Shown here piece after piece: positions 19,156 to 28,309 of a DNA stretch of 35,567 bases. Positions within the stretch are counted from its first letter, which is position 1. Every line of letters begins with the position of its first letter. The stretch comes from Thermoproteota archaeon (lineage in GTDB: Archaea > Thermoproteota > Thermoprotei > Thermoproteales > Thermocladiaceae): positions 1 to 35,567 of the forward strand of contig JAADCU010000036.1 of NCBI GenBank assembly GCA_013154355.1, given 5' to 3'. The position numbers and the translations under genes are program-made. The notes under the pieces are model-generated. The model saw only the letters and a program-made list of their open reading frames with translations, did not search any database and was not told the DNA's origin.

Positions 19156-20235
19156 CTACCTTCTCGCTTCTGTACGACGCCTCTCGGTTCTATGCTGTAC
19201 ATTCCTATTTCTTACCTCAGTACTTCCCTGTGAACTACCTCTCTTAATCCTGTTCCTTCTATGTCTAGTATTTACATATTTCTGAACCTCATTCTTAAGT
19301 TCTTGAGCTTTCTCAATAATCTTCTTTAAATCTTTTCTAAGCTTACTTACTAGAGTTCTATTATTTATGAATAGAGGTAGTATAGTATAGAGAGCTCTAG
19401 CTCTTGCTTCAATCTTTCTAAACTTAATCATTATCATTCTAGTATAGTTATGAAATTCTTCTAAGCCCTCTTTCGTACAGTTGAATGTTTTCAATATAGT
19501 TCTATTCCCTATCTTGACATATATGATACCTGGTCTACAGACACCATTAACCATTTCTGGTGGAGCTATCTTTACTATCTTGCTCTCGTTCAGTATCTTA
19601 AGATACTTCTCTATTATATGATTTACATGTATATATGTCCTGTACTCATATACTATTCTAAGAATGTTACTAATCCTCAATCTTTTTTCATAACATTTCA
19701 TTACGCACTCAAAAGTTCTTCTAATAGTAGTTATATTTGAACATTCTCTAGTACAGTATTTACATGTTTCCTCAATATTTCTATACACTGTCTCATTATG
19801 TATACCAAGCTTCTTCAGATATCTCATGTATATGTGAGCTAATGCTTCTGCAACAGCTCTAGCGAATAGTCTGTGATAGGTTCTATTTGTTATCTGTCTT
19901 TCTGCTACAATTACATATACATGCTCTGCAATGTTTAGAGAATGTAATGCTTTTTCTAGAGCTGCTGAACATCTGTTTTCTTTTACTAGTTTCTGAGCTT
20001 CTATGATGTATGTGTTACTCTTGTTAAGTTCTTCTAGTATTTTCTTATTTGTTATGTTTAGCTTCTTTACTAGTATGTTATCATAGTTAAGTATCTTTTC
20101 TGTAGAGTTTATAATATATTCTGCTGCTCTACATGCAGGTCTAACATGTACTGCATATATTATGGTTACAGCCATTACTACAGCTGCTGCTACAGCTAGA
20201 GCTATCATTAGTCTCGATCGTGGACTCACGAGCAA
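19156..20235 (-). CDS. Exported, membrane-anchored helical protein with cysteine cluster and Arg-rich tail
   Basis: N-terminal TM (LMIALAVAAAVVMAVTIIYAV), many N-x-S/T sequons, CKYCTREC...CVMKC cluster, tail RHRRNRIKRGSSQGSTEVRNRNVQHRTERRRTEARR. Confidence 0.7.
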   Translation of the reverse strand: MLVSPRSRLMIALAVAAAVVMAVTIIYAVHVRPACRAAEYIINSTEKILNYDNILVKKLNITNKKILEELNKSNTYIIEAQKLVKENRCSAALEKALHSLNIAEHVYVIVAERQITNRTYHRLFARAVAEALAHIYMRYLKKLGIHNETVYRNIEETCKYCTRECSNITTIRRTFECVMKCYEKRLRISNILRIVYEYRTYIHVNHIIEKYLKILNESKIVKIAPPEMVNGVCRPGIIYVKIGNRTILKTFNCTKEGLEEFHNYTRMIMIKFRKIEARARALYTILPLFINNRTLVSKLRKDLKKIIEKAQELKNEVQKYVNTRHRRNRIKRGSSQGSTEVRNRNVQHRTERRRTEARR

Positions 20236-20402
20236 GCTCTCACCTAGTTCATCTTTAAGGAAAATGGTCTGAAAAATGTGTCAAAAGAGATTTCTTAACG
20301 CTGAACATGATGGTGAACTTTATGAAACATGTTGAAAAACTTGTTTCGAGAGATGAAGAATAGATAGGCCTCTGAAATAATGATGAGAGGGCTATACGCG
20401 GA

Positions 20403-20459
20403 TCATCAGACCCCGTCGTACACATCATTACTTCAGGACCTGGGCTGGCTCATCACGTG
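20403..20459 (-). ncRNA. C/D box guide sRNA (minus strand)
   Basis: On minus: C GTGATGA (20456-20450) -13 nt- D' CTGA (20436-20433) -4 nt- C' ATGATGT (20428-20422) -12 nt- D CTGA (20409-20406). Guides GCCAGCCCAGGTC and GTACGACGGGGT. Confidence 0.87.
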
Positions 20460-20572
20460 GACGTCTAATAATGTTGCTCTACTAGCTGTGATGAGTTAGA
20501 TAATTCTTACCTCTAGTACACGTATGTTCTACCTATCGCGACCATGATCTCGATCTGCTTCTAGTTGTGATA

Positions 20573-20779
20573 TTATTGCTCTCTTTTCAATCCTCTTGGC
20601 GTAGTAAGTCTCCTTATTACTTCTCTCGCCTCTTTTCCTGATCTTGCCCTATATATTATCTGTGCTTCCTCAATTCTTAGTAGGTTTCCACAGTAAGGAC
20701 ATTGATGAGTTTTTGCTCCATATTTCATTGCTGATATCGATCCACATTTTGGACATCTTACTACTAGATACTCTACCAC
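20573..20779 (-). CDS. Small zinc-ribbon protein (DUF1922-like)
   Basis: 68 aa with RCPKCGSISAMKYGAKTHQCPYCGNLL: two CPxCG knuckles. Confidence 0.7.
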   Translation of the reverse strand: MVEYLVVRCPKCGSISAMKYGAKTHQCPYCGNLLRIEEAQIIYRARSGKEAREVIRRLTTPRGLKREQ

Positions 20780-20785
20780 ATGTAT

Positions 20786-20796
20786 GTTTTTAAATT
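20786..20796 (+). promoter_or_regulatory. TATA box (tttttaaatta) for the 52-aa ORF
   Basis: ~25-30 nt upstream of ATG 20820. Confidence 0.5.
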
Positions 20797-20819
20797 AGGT
20801 AGTTGATAATTCTTTGTCT

Positions 20820-20978
20820 ATGAGCTTTGAGATAGTTGAAGAGAGGGTAAATGTAGAAGGAAGAGAACTCGTATTTTACCATGTTAAATGTAGAAAGTGT
20901 GGTAACATAGTTGCAACATATGCTGATCGTAGAATTGCTGAGTACAGTGCTAGGTACTGGTTAAAGTGTTGTGACTAA
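20820..20978 (+). CDS. Small cysteine-pair (putative Zn-binding) protein, 52 aa, absent from the supplied ORF track
   Basis: ATG to TAA: MSFEIVEERVNVEGRELVFYHVKCRKCGNIVATYADRRIAEYSARYWLKCCD; CRKCG + CC; TATA box at leaderless spacing. Confidence 0.65.
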   Translation: MSFEIVEERVNVEGRELVFYHVKCRKCGNIVATYADRRIAEYSARYWLKCCD

Positions 20979-20988
20979 CGTTATATTT

Positions 20989-21046
20989 CTAGATGATGAG
21001 CCCAGGCGAATCAGATAGCATGAAGAGTTCAGCCTAGGCTGAGTCT
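20989..21046 (+). ncRNA. C/D box guide sRNA
   Basis: C ATGATGA (20993-20999) -12 nt- D' CAGA (21012-21015, variant) -4 nt- C' ATGAAGA (21020-21026) -12 nt- D CTGA (21039-21042), followed by gtcttttt. Guides GCCCAGGCGAAT and GTTCAGCCTAGG. Confidence 0.86.
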
Positions 21047-21050
21047 TTTT
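21044..21050 (+). terminator. T-run terminator (tcttttt) after C/D sRNA
   Basis: Oligo-T directly after the D box, typical of archaeal termination. Confidence 0.45.
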
Positions 21051-21086
21051 CAGAATATTTTTAAGAGACTTCAGTATAGTTGTAAT

Positions 21087-22232
21087 ATGGATTTCTCTGA
21101 TTTTGAGGTCGAGCAGTTTATTTACAGTTGTATCAATATGATTCCTATAGTAGCAGGCTGTTGTATAGACGCATTATCGAGATATTTATCTTCAAACAGT
21201 GTAACGAGGTTGAGTACAGGTAATACGCAGGCTGTTGGAATAGGTATAGCTATTGCTAGTGCAGTATTCTGGAACGTCAACGTGAAGATAGTGTACATAC
21301 CCTCGATATCTAAGAAAGATGATGTAGAGAGCCTATCAAGTATAGTGACAGAGAGACTTAACTCACCGACCATAATATTGACAGATGATGCATATCTAGC
21401 CTATCGTAGAAAAGAGATAGCTAAGTTATTTAAGATAGTTCTTCACGAGCTTGCTCAGATAGCTCCACTTCTTCTAGGAGAAAAATTCATAGTAGATGGA
21501 GATATAGCAAGTAGACTGTTTAATCTTGTAATGAAGTTCTCTTCGTATGGTTTTAAGAATATGAAGAATCTTGCAATAGAGGAGAATACTCACACAAGAA
21601 AGACTGTGGAGACTAGTCTAGTCGCTAGAAAGTTCACGTTAGAGACTGTTGATAGAAAGGTTATAGAATTCTTCTTCAAGAATCTACGAGAGTCTAATGG
21701 AAGATTAAAATATGTAATAATTCAATCAAAGGTAAATAATGCTATTAAGGCACTACTGATAAAGACTATACTTGAAGGAGATTCTAGATTACTAGAGATA
21801 ATACGTAGCGGAAACTTAAGTAAAGAGATAGAGAACTCTCTTGACTATCTGATAGACAAGCTTGAGACGGCTCTAGTACTAGGAAGAGATATTAAAGAAC
21901 TAATTGAGAAAAATAGGCAACTTCTAGAGAAGCTTCGTAAGTATGAGGAAGAGATAACAGATTTAAAGAGGAAGAACGAGGAGCTTGAGAACATTCTTAA
22001 AAGAAAAAGAGACGAAATTATATCGAAGTTATTTCAGGAGAAGTATCTTAGGATCGTGGTAGTTGATGGTTTTATTAAGAAAAAGAGAAGAGAGCTCATA
22101 GTGAGAGCCCCTGTCTATGTTCTTTTTCTTATAAGAAACCTCATGAAGGAGTATGATGGTCATGTACCTGTTAAGCTTATTAAGATGTTAGAACAGTATA
22201 AGCTTGTTAAGATAGTTAAGTATGGTGGCTAA
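21087..22232 (+). CDS. Orphan protein with coiled coil and a nucleotide-binding-like N-terminal region
   Basis: 381 aa; LSTGNTQAVGIGIAIASAVFWNVNVKIVYI N-terminal motif, central coiled coil IEKNRQLLEKLRKYEEEITDLKRKNEELENILKRKRDE. No family recognised. Confidence 0.75.
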   Translation: MDFSDFEVEQFIYSCINMIPIVAGCCIDALSRYLSSNSVTRLSTGNTQAVGIGIAIASAVFWNVNVKIVYIPSISKKDDVESLSSIVTERLNSPTIILTDDAYLAYRRKEIAKLFKIVLHELAQIAPLLLGEKFIVDGDIASRLFNLVMKFSSYGFKNMKNLAIEENTHTRKTVETSLVARKFTLETVDRKVIEFFFKNLRESNGRLKYVIIQSKVNNAIKALLIKTILEGDSRLLEIIRSGNLSKEIENSLDYLIDKLETALVLGRDIKELIEKNRQLLEKLRKYEEEITDLKRKNEELENILKRKRDEIISKLFQEKYLRIVVVDGFIKKKRRELIVRAPVYVLFLIRNLMKEYDGHVPVKLIKMLEQYKLVKIVKYGG

Positions 22233-22257
22233 CGTTCAGATAGGATACCCTTCCTCA

Positions 22258-23394
22258 TCAGGTCTGGTGTGCCGGATTCTCATCATTCATATCTTTACTA
22301 GAGTCTTCTCTACCTTGTGATAATATTCCTATCTTAACTTTCTCTCTATCTTCTCTACCTGTCGTTGAGAACTCTTTATCGATATTGCTTAATGCTTTCT
22401 CTATATTTTCTTCAGACTCTTCACCTAGCACGTACGTTCTTAGTTCTCTCTGTGTAAGAACTTCTTCAAAAGCTTCCTCTAGCTCAAGCTCTTTTAGCTC
22501 TATGCCTTCTACAATATATTTTAAGGCTTCTTCTACATCTACGTCAAGGTCGTACTCTTTTCTGAAGAACTCTACTATGTTCTCTATATCTCTCTTCAAG
22601 AGTTCTATAGCGTTCTTATAGTCTCTTGGAACCCACTGAGGCCAGTCTATGAGGTATGGTTTCTCGTTTTCAAGTTCTACAAGAACGTTGAATTCGCTTA
22701 GATCACCGTGAACTATTCCTACTTCTCTAAACGTGGTTGCAACATCGTCCAGTATGGAGCCTAGTACTTCTTCTGGTCTTTCTAGCCCAGTCTTGATTTC
22801 AGATAGTTTAAGACCTTCTATATACTCCATGACTACTGCATGACGATTTACTGCTACTGGACGTGGGACAGTGACTCCAGCATTGTACGTCATTACTAGA
22901 GCCTTATACTCCATGTGAGCTGAGAGACGAGATTCGTAGAGCCAGGTTATGTGTCTTCTCTCTCCGACCCATATTCTGAACTTTCTGGTCTGTCTAAAGC
23001 TTGTTCTTCCAAGTCTATGAAACTTTACTACTAGCTTATTACCTGCTGGATCTTCTGCAACATATACATCACTCTCCTTTCCTACTCCGAGAGGTGTTGG
23101 TGATAATCTTTCTATGATTCCCTTCTTAGATAAGGTATGTAGAGCTAGTACATCGTATCCATAATATGTTAGTCTGTATCCTGTGTAGCTTCCTCTCCAT
23201 CTAAGTACCATGCCTAGTGCATTAAGCTTTCTGAGACTTTTTGATACGAGCTCCCATGATCTGTTACTCCACTTTACTATGATCTCCATGGGTACCCACT
23301 CGTACCTTCTATGAGCTACCTCTATCACTCTGAGGATTCTCAGGTCCAGTTTTGTGAGCTCGTTATATGCTGCTACGAGACTCTTAACACTCAA
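22258..23394 (-). CDS. rio2: RIO2 family serine/threonine kinase
   Basis: N-terminal wHTH, GVGKESDVYVAEDPAGNKLVVKFHRLGRTSFR, IVHGDLSEFNVLV, YLIDWPQWV. Confidence 0.96.
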   Translation of the reverse strand: MSVKSLVAAYNELTKLDLRILRVIEVAHRRYEWVPMEIIVKWSNRSWELVSKSLRKLNALGMVLRWRGSYTGYRLTYYGYDVLALHTLSKKGIIERLSPTPLGVGKESDVYVAEDPAGNKLVVKFHRLGRTSFRQTRKFRIWVGERRHITWLYESRLSAHMEYKALVMTYNAGVTVPRPVAVNRHAVVMEYIEGLKLSEIKTGLERPEEVLGSILDDVATTFREVGIVHGDLSEFNVLVELENEKPYLIDWPQWVPRDYKNAIELLKRDIENIVEFFRKEYDLDVDVEEALKYIVEGIELKELELEEAFEEVLTQRELRTYVLGEESEENIEKALSNIDKEFSTTGREDREKVKIGILSQGREDSSKDMNDENPAHQT

Positions 23395-23442
23395 TTCAAC
23401 ACCTAGTAATATATGTGCGATATAGCCTATAAACTTATGCTC

Positions 23443-24489
23443 TCAGAAGAAGGCGTCTAGTCTTGCTTTTCTTCTCTTTGCAAGAGCCTTCTTCAATCTA
23501 TCTATTCCTCTCAGTACTCTATCTCTACTGAAGTCATGCTCGTTACATAGGAACTCTATTATTCCTCTATCATCAGGATCTTTGAACTCTATTCGATAGT
23601 CATCTGTCACGGGTGGGTTAAGAAAGTACTCCTTTATCTTTAGCGGATCTACTGGCCACTGAACGTTCTTGAGTACCGTGTTAAGCATCTTCTCAAGACA
23701 TCCGAACTCATGTATTAGCTTCAGAGCCTTCTGAGGACCTATTCCTGGAACACCATCAGGATTGTAGTCTGTTCCTAGAAGAATTGCGAGATCTATGAGC
23801 TGTGACCTATCTTTCAATCTCAACGCCTTGAGAACTGCCTCGAGCTCTATTATCTCAGGTTTCACCTCTACATATTCTTCTTTTCCAGGAAGCTTTCTTC
23901 TCCCAGTTATTGCAAGGTTCCTAACTAGACGTGGAGACCCGAAGAGAAGAGCATCATAGTCCTGGCTTCCTGCTGCCCATGTATCTCCCTTCCTAGTCAT
24001 ATATGCGGCCTGAGCCTCGCCCTCAGCTGGTGCCTGGACCCAGGGAACCCCCATCAGTGTTAGAAGCTTCTTAGCATCCTCAACCATCTCGTTAGTGAGA
24101 AATAGAGCTCTCTTAGCATACTTTCTAGCCTCATCCTTATCACCACGTTCTAGAGCTCTCATCCACTTCTCAAGAGCCTCCTCTCTCTGCTTCTTTCTTC
24201 TAGCTATCTCGAGAAGCTTCATCTCAGGAGTCTTACCATCAAACACGTATACTGGCCATATCTCCTCCTCGAGAAGGTTAATAGTCCTGTAAAATAAACC
24301 ACTAAGATGACTAGTTATTCTACCCTTAGAGTCCATGAGAGGAGTACCATCAGCTTGACGAATAGATGCGAGAAACTGATAGAGAGCATTATAGGCGTCT
24401 ATCGCTATTATCTTGCCGCTCAGGTTCTTCAATTCCACCTGCTTCCTCACCTCTGGTGGTATAAGCTTGCCGAGCTCAGTAACACCCAT
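23443..24489 (-). CDS. fen: Flap endonuclease 1 (FEN-1)
   Basis: [73 protein letters not shown]-terminal PIP-like LDAFF. Confidence 0.97.
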   Translation of the reverse strand: MGVTELGKLIPPEVRKQVELKNLSGKIIAIDAYNALYQFLASIRQADGTPLMDSKGRITSHLSGLFYRTINLLEEEIWPVYVFDGKTPEMKLLEIARRKKQREEALEKWMRALERGDKDEARKYAKRALFLTNEMVEDAKKLLTLMGVPWVQAPAEGEAQAAYMTRKGDTWAAGSQDYDALLFGSPRLVRNLAITGRRKLPGKEEYVEVKPEIIELEAVLKALRLKDRSQLIDLAILLGTDYNPDGVPGIGPQKALKLIHEFGCLEKMLNTVLKNVQWPVDPLKIKEYFLNPPVTDDYRIEFKDPDDRGIIEFLCNEHDFSRDRVLRGIDRLKKALAKRRKARLDAFF

Positions 24490-24556
24490 TCTAGATCTCT
24501 CATATTAACTATCCTACGAGACTTATAAACGTGCGAACACTAGTCTAGAAGACTAG

Positions 24557-25555
24557 ATGATTGCAGAGTATCCTATAGCTCGACCAAGAAGACTGAGGAG
24601 AAATCAACTATTGAGAGATCTAGTAGCAGAAACGATCATAGATGTAAGAAAACTAATAATGCCCATATTTGTTAAAGAAGGCATAGCTAGTCCAGAGGAG
24701 ATAGAGTCAATGCCAGGACAGTACAGATGGCCTCTCAACGATTCTCTCATAAAGTTTATCGAAGAATGTTATGAAAAAGATATAAGAAGCTTCATAATAT
24801 TTGGAATACCTTCAAGAAAGGATCCTCTAGGCAGTGAAGCATTTTCACAGGATGGCATAGTTCAGAGATGTGTAAAGACGTTAAGAGAAGTATTCGATGA
24901 TAAGATACTCATAATAACTGACCTATGCCTATGTCAGTATACTGATCATGGTCACTGCGGAATCCTTAAAGTAGGTAGAAGAGGAGTATACGTAGATAAT
25001 GATGACACTTTGAAGATATATGCTAAGATAGCTATAGCTCAAGCAGAAGCTGGAGCAGACATCGTAGCACCATCTGGAATGATGGATGGACAGGTTAGAG
25101 CGATAAGAGAAGCACTCGACTCAGCAGGATATGATGATGTTCTAATAATGTCATATAGTGTAAAATATGCAAGCAGCTTCTATGGACCTTTCAGAGAGGC
25201 TGCATATAGTGCTCCCAAGATTGGTGATAGAAAGACATATCAGATGGATCCTAGAAATGCGTATGAAGCTTTAAAAGAGGTGGAGCTAGATCTGAGAGAG
25301 GGAGCAGACATCATAATGGTTAAACCTGCACTAGCCTACCTAGACGTGATTAGGCTAGTTAAAGAGAAGTTTCCACAGGTACCTCTAGCAGCATATAACG
25401 TATCTGGAGAGTACTCCATGGTTAAGGCAGCTGCTAGGCTGGGATGGATAGACGAGAAGATGGTGATGATGGAGATACTGACCGCCATCTTCAGGGCAGG
25501 AGCTGACATGGTGATAACATATCATGCTAGAGAGGTTGCAGAAGTCCTAAGATAA
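24557..25555 (+). CDS. hemB: Delta-aminolevulinic acid dehydratase (porphobilinogen synthase)
   Basis: PRRLRRNQLLRDLVAET, DLCLCQYTDHGHCG (Zn-type Cys site), DIVAPSGMMDGQVRAIREALD, DIIMVKPALAYLDVI. Confidence 0.97.
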   Translation: MIAEYPIARPRRLRRNQLLRDLVAETIIDVRKLIMPIFVKEGIASPEEIESMPGQYRWPLNDSLIKFIEECYEKDIRSFIIFGIPSRKDPLGSEAFSQDGIVQRCVKTLREVFDDKILIITDLCLCQYTDHGHCGILKVGRRGVYVDNDDTLKIYAKIAIAQAEAGADIVAPSGMMDGQVRAIREALDSAGYDDVLIMSYSVKYASSFYGPFREAAYSAPKIGDRKTYQMDPRNAYEALKEVELDLREGADIIMVKPALAYLDVIRLVKEKFPQVPLAAYNVSGEYSMVKAAARLGWIDEKMVMMEILTAIFRAGADMVITYHAREVAEVLR

Positions 25556-25587
25556 CGAAAGACTCATATATATAGTACTAGTAAACG

Positions 25588-27528
25588 TTGAAGAACATAA
25601 TGAGAGAACGTCTAATAATAGCACTAACATTCATGATACTACTCACCAGCATAGTAGCAGCAACCTGCTCAGCATATGTTCTTCATGCTAGATCAGCTAT
25701 CGTACATGCACTAGCTGTCAGTGGAACAGAAGGAGAAGTTCTTAACATAGATGTCACAATGATATATCCAGGTGATGGTCTAGTATATATTGCTGCATTA
25801 CCACTACCAGCATATGGTCCTGGAGGTCAAGGACAGATGTTCATAGCATCATCACAGCTAGCCTTCTATATAGCTAGCATGCTAGCATGGAAGTCACCAC
25901 TCAACTACTCGTTCCTTATAAAGGTTACAGGAAACGTAGTAGAGATAGGTGGACCTTCAGCAAGTGCGTACATAACAGCAGCAATGTTTGCACTACTCAC
26001 AAACAATAGCTTAAGAAACTACGTAACGATGACAGGAATGATCCTTCCTGGAGGACTAGTAGGACCTGTAGGCGATGTACCCATAAAGGTGAGAGCAGCA
26101 GCAAGAGCTGGATTCAGAGTAGTTCTAGTACCTCTACTAAACTACATAATGCTCCCACCTGAGAACTATGGTATAAAGGTGATACCTGTAATAGATGTAG
26201 CACAAGCCATAAGGTATCTAGTAGGAGTAGAGCTGGTAAACAAGAGCTTGACGTTAGACGACATATATGGTGCTAGTAGTAACATCACTAAGACATTAAA
26301 GTACATATATGAGACCATAAGAAACGTATATGAGAACCTAGATATGACGAAACTTAAGCTTAGACAAGCTGAGCAGGTATATGATCTATATAGGAGAGCT
26401 GAACAAGAAGCATCAAGAGGAGATTACTATACCGCTGCCTCACTAGTGTATCAAGCCATAGTGAAGTACTACGAGTTCCTCTACAGAGATACATATAACA
26501 GCAAGGTACTTACAGAAGGTGTTCAAGAAGCAATATCGTACTTCGATAACATAGCTCAGAACTTGAAAAAGGAGCTTAACAATATTATAGATAACATAAG
26601 CAGTGTAAAACCAACAATATACACCATAGACCTGTTAATAGGAATATATGAGAGAATTCATGAAGCTGAAGATCTACTTAACCAGTACTACATGTATCGT
26701 AGCTCTGGAACAATAGGTGACGCATTATCAACACTTGCATTAGCTAAGGCTAGAGTTCTCTCACTATATACATGGCTAGAGGTCTTGAAATATGTGGAAA
26801 AACATTATCCTAGTAAAGAGATAAGTAGAGTCGCGTTACAGAGAGTAACAAGCATATATATACAGTACTGTAAAGCATTGATAGGATATAGCCAGCTTAT
26901 AAAGATCGTCGGCGTAAGCTCCAATCTTGAGGCAATAGTCTCAAGATTAGTACAACTTTACGAGAATCATAAATATGTTCAAGCACTAGGAACAAGCTTC
27001 TACTATCTATCAAACATAGCATCATCGCTCATGCTAGGATTTTTGAGATACGCAGTCTCGCAGTCTGAGTATAAGACTGCGCAGGTGATAGATCTTCTAT
27101 TAGAGGGAGCTCATAGTCTAAGAGAAATGGCATTAACGAGCACATATAACCTAGTAAGGAGAGGACTACTACCCATATACTCGATAATGTATATACAGTT
27201 CGGAGACTACTACATGAGTAATATAAATACGAACAACATGGGAGCATTCATAGATAACATAACGATGGTATACAACAACTTCATCCTAGCTCAACTACAT
27301 GATGACATAATAGAGTTCCTATACCTAGCTCAGCATGGTAACATAACGCAGACCTTTGTGCCTGTAAGTCCACAATCAACACCTCAGACACCTACAGTAC
27401 CATCAGCAGGCTCATACGGATCTAACATAATCATTAGCATACCTGTGATTATTCTGAGCATAATCATATTTCTAGCAGGAATACTCCTAGTAGTAGTCTT
27501 CGTATTGCTAGAGAAGAAGTCTACATAA
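25588..27528 (+). CDS. Exported, membrane-anchored Lon-like (peptidase S16) protease lacking an AAA+ domain
   Basis: N-terminal signal/TM; GGPSASAYITAAMFALLTN (Ser site) and GGLVGPVGDVPIKVRAAARAGFRVVLVP (Lys site); long helical region; C-terminal TM IIISIPVIILSIIIFLAGILLVVVFVLLEKK. TTG start. Confidence 0.85.
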   Translation: MKNIMRERLIIALTFMILLTSIVAATCSAYVLHARSAIVHALAVSGTEGEVLNIDVTMIYPGDGLVYIAALPLPAYGPGGQGQMFIASSQLAFYIASMLAWKSPLNYSFLIKVTGNVVEIGGPSASAYITAAMFALLTNNSLRNYVTMTGMILPGGLVGPVGDVPIKVRAAARAGFRVVLVPLLNYIMLPPENYGIKVIPVIDVAQAIRYLVGVELVNKSLTLDDIYGASSNITKTLKYIYETIRNVYENLDMTKLKLRQAEQVYDLYRRAEQEASRGDYYTAASLVYQAIVKYYEFLYRDTYNSKVLTEGVQEAISYFDNIAQNLKKELNNIIDNISSVKPTIYTIDLLIGIYERIHEAEDLLNQYYMYRSSGTIGDALSTLALAKARVLSLYTWLEVLKYVEKHYPSKEISRVALQRVTSIYIQYCKALIGYSQLIKIVGVSSNLEAIVSRLVQLYENHKYVQALGTSFYYLSNIASSLMLGFLRYAVSQSEYKTAQVIDLLLEGAHSLREMALTSTYNLVRRGLLPIYSIMYIQFGDYYMSNINTNNMGAFIDNITMVYNNFILAQLHDDIIEFLYLAQHGNITQTFVPVSPQSTPQTPTVPSAGSYGSNIIISIPVIILSIIIFLAGILLVVVFVLLEKKST

Positions 27529-27532
27529 CATC

Positions 27533-28309
27533 ATGATTGCTCTCGTAGATGTTCATGCACATCTCGCACGTCAGGAAGTTTTTTCAAAAGCTTCAGAACT
27601 CATAAAAGATGCTCTAGAGAATAATGTGAAAGTAATCGTAGTATCTATACAGAATGATATAGAACTGAGAAATGGGTTAGAATTACGTAAAATATATAGC
27701 ACGATCACTTACTTATCGATAGGTCAAGAGCTTTCTGACTTCACTATACATACATATAACATGTTCTCCAAGATCATACCTAGACTCGTAGAGGAGAGAC
27801 ATGTCATTGCTATAGGTGAGGTTGGGTTAGACTACTCTAAGATTCGAGATAACATTCTTAGAGATATTGCACGTGCAATATTTGAGAAGTGGGTAGAACT
27901 TTCAAAGAAGCTTGATATACCTATAATAGTTCATTCGCATAGAGCATATAATGATGTTCTAACAATATTAGAGAAGTATGATGTTAAGAAAGTAGTACTA
28001 CATGCATATAGCGGTGGAACAGAGACTGCTAAGAGAGCAGTAGATAGAGGATACTACTTTTCTATTCCTCCAAGCATAATGCATTCTAAGCAGAAACAGA
28101 AACTGGTTAGTGTAGTACCTCTGGAAAATATGTTACTCGAGAGTGATACTCCTGAGCTAGGTCCAGTATTTGGTCAAGAGAGCAAACCATCACATGTTAA
28201 GATTGTTGCTGAAAAGATTGCAGAGATCAAGAAGAAGAGTCTAGAGGAGGTTGCATATGTTACTACTAGAAATTTTGAAAGATTATTCAACATGAAGATA
28301 CTAGACTAG
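27533..28309 (+). CDS. TatD-like metal-dependent hydrolase
   Basis: VDVHAHL, AIGEVGLDY, PIIVHSHRA, VLHAYSGG, LLESDTPEL. Confidence 0.88.
   Translation: MIALVDVHAHLARQEVFSKASELIKDALENNVKVIVVSIQNDIELRNGLELRKIYSTITYLSIGQELSDFTIHTYNMFSKIIPRLVEERHVIAIGEVGLDYSKIRDNILRDIARAIFEKWVELSKKLDIPIIVHSHRAYNDVLTILEKYDVKKVVLHAYSGGTETAKRAVDRGYYFSIPPSIMHSKQKQKLVSVVPLENMLLESDTPELGPVFGQESKPSHVKIVAEKIAEIKKKSLEEVAYVTTRNFERLFNMKILD

Noticed and set aside
20371-20410. Imperfect inverted repeat TCTGAAATAATGAT...ATCATCAGA suggesting a second plus-strand sRNA
   Set aside because: A C-like box is present but no CTGA at proper spacing on the plus strand. Part of the similarity comes from the C/D boxes of the minus-strand sRNA.
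20488-20560. GTGATGA at 20488-20494 as the start of another C/D sRNA
   Set aside because: No D' or D box (CTGA) and no C' within the expected 12-60 nt.
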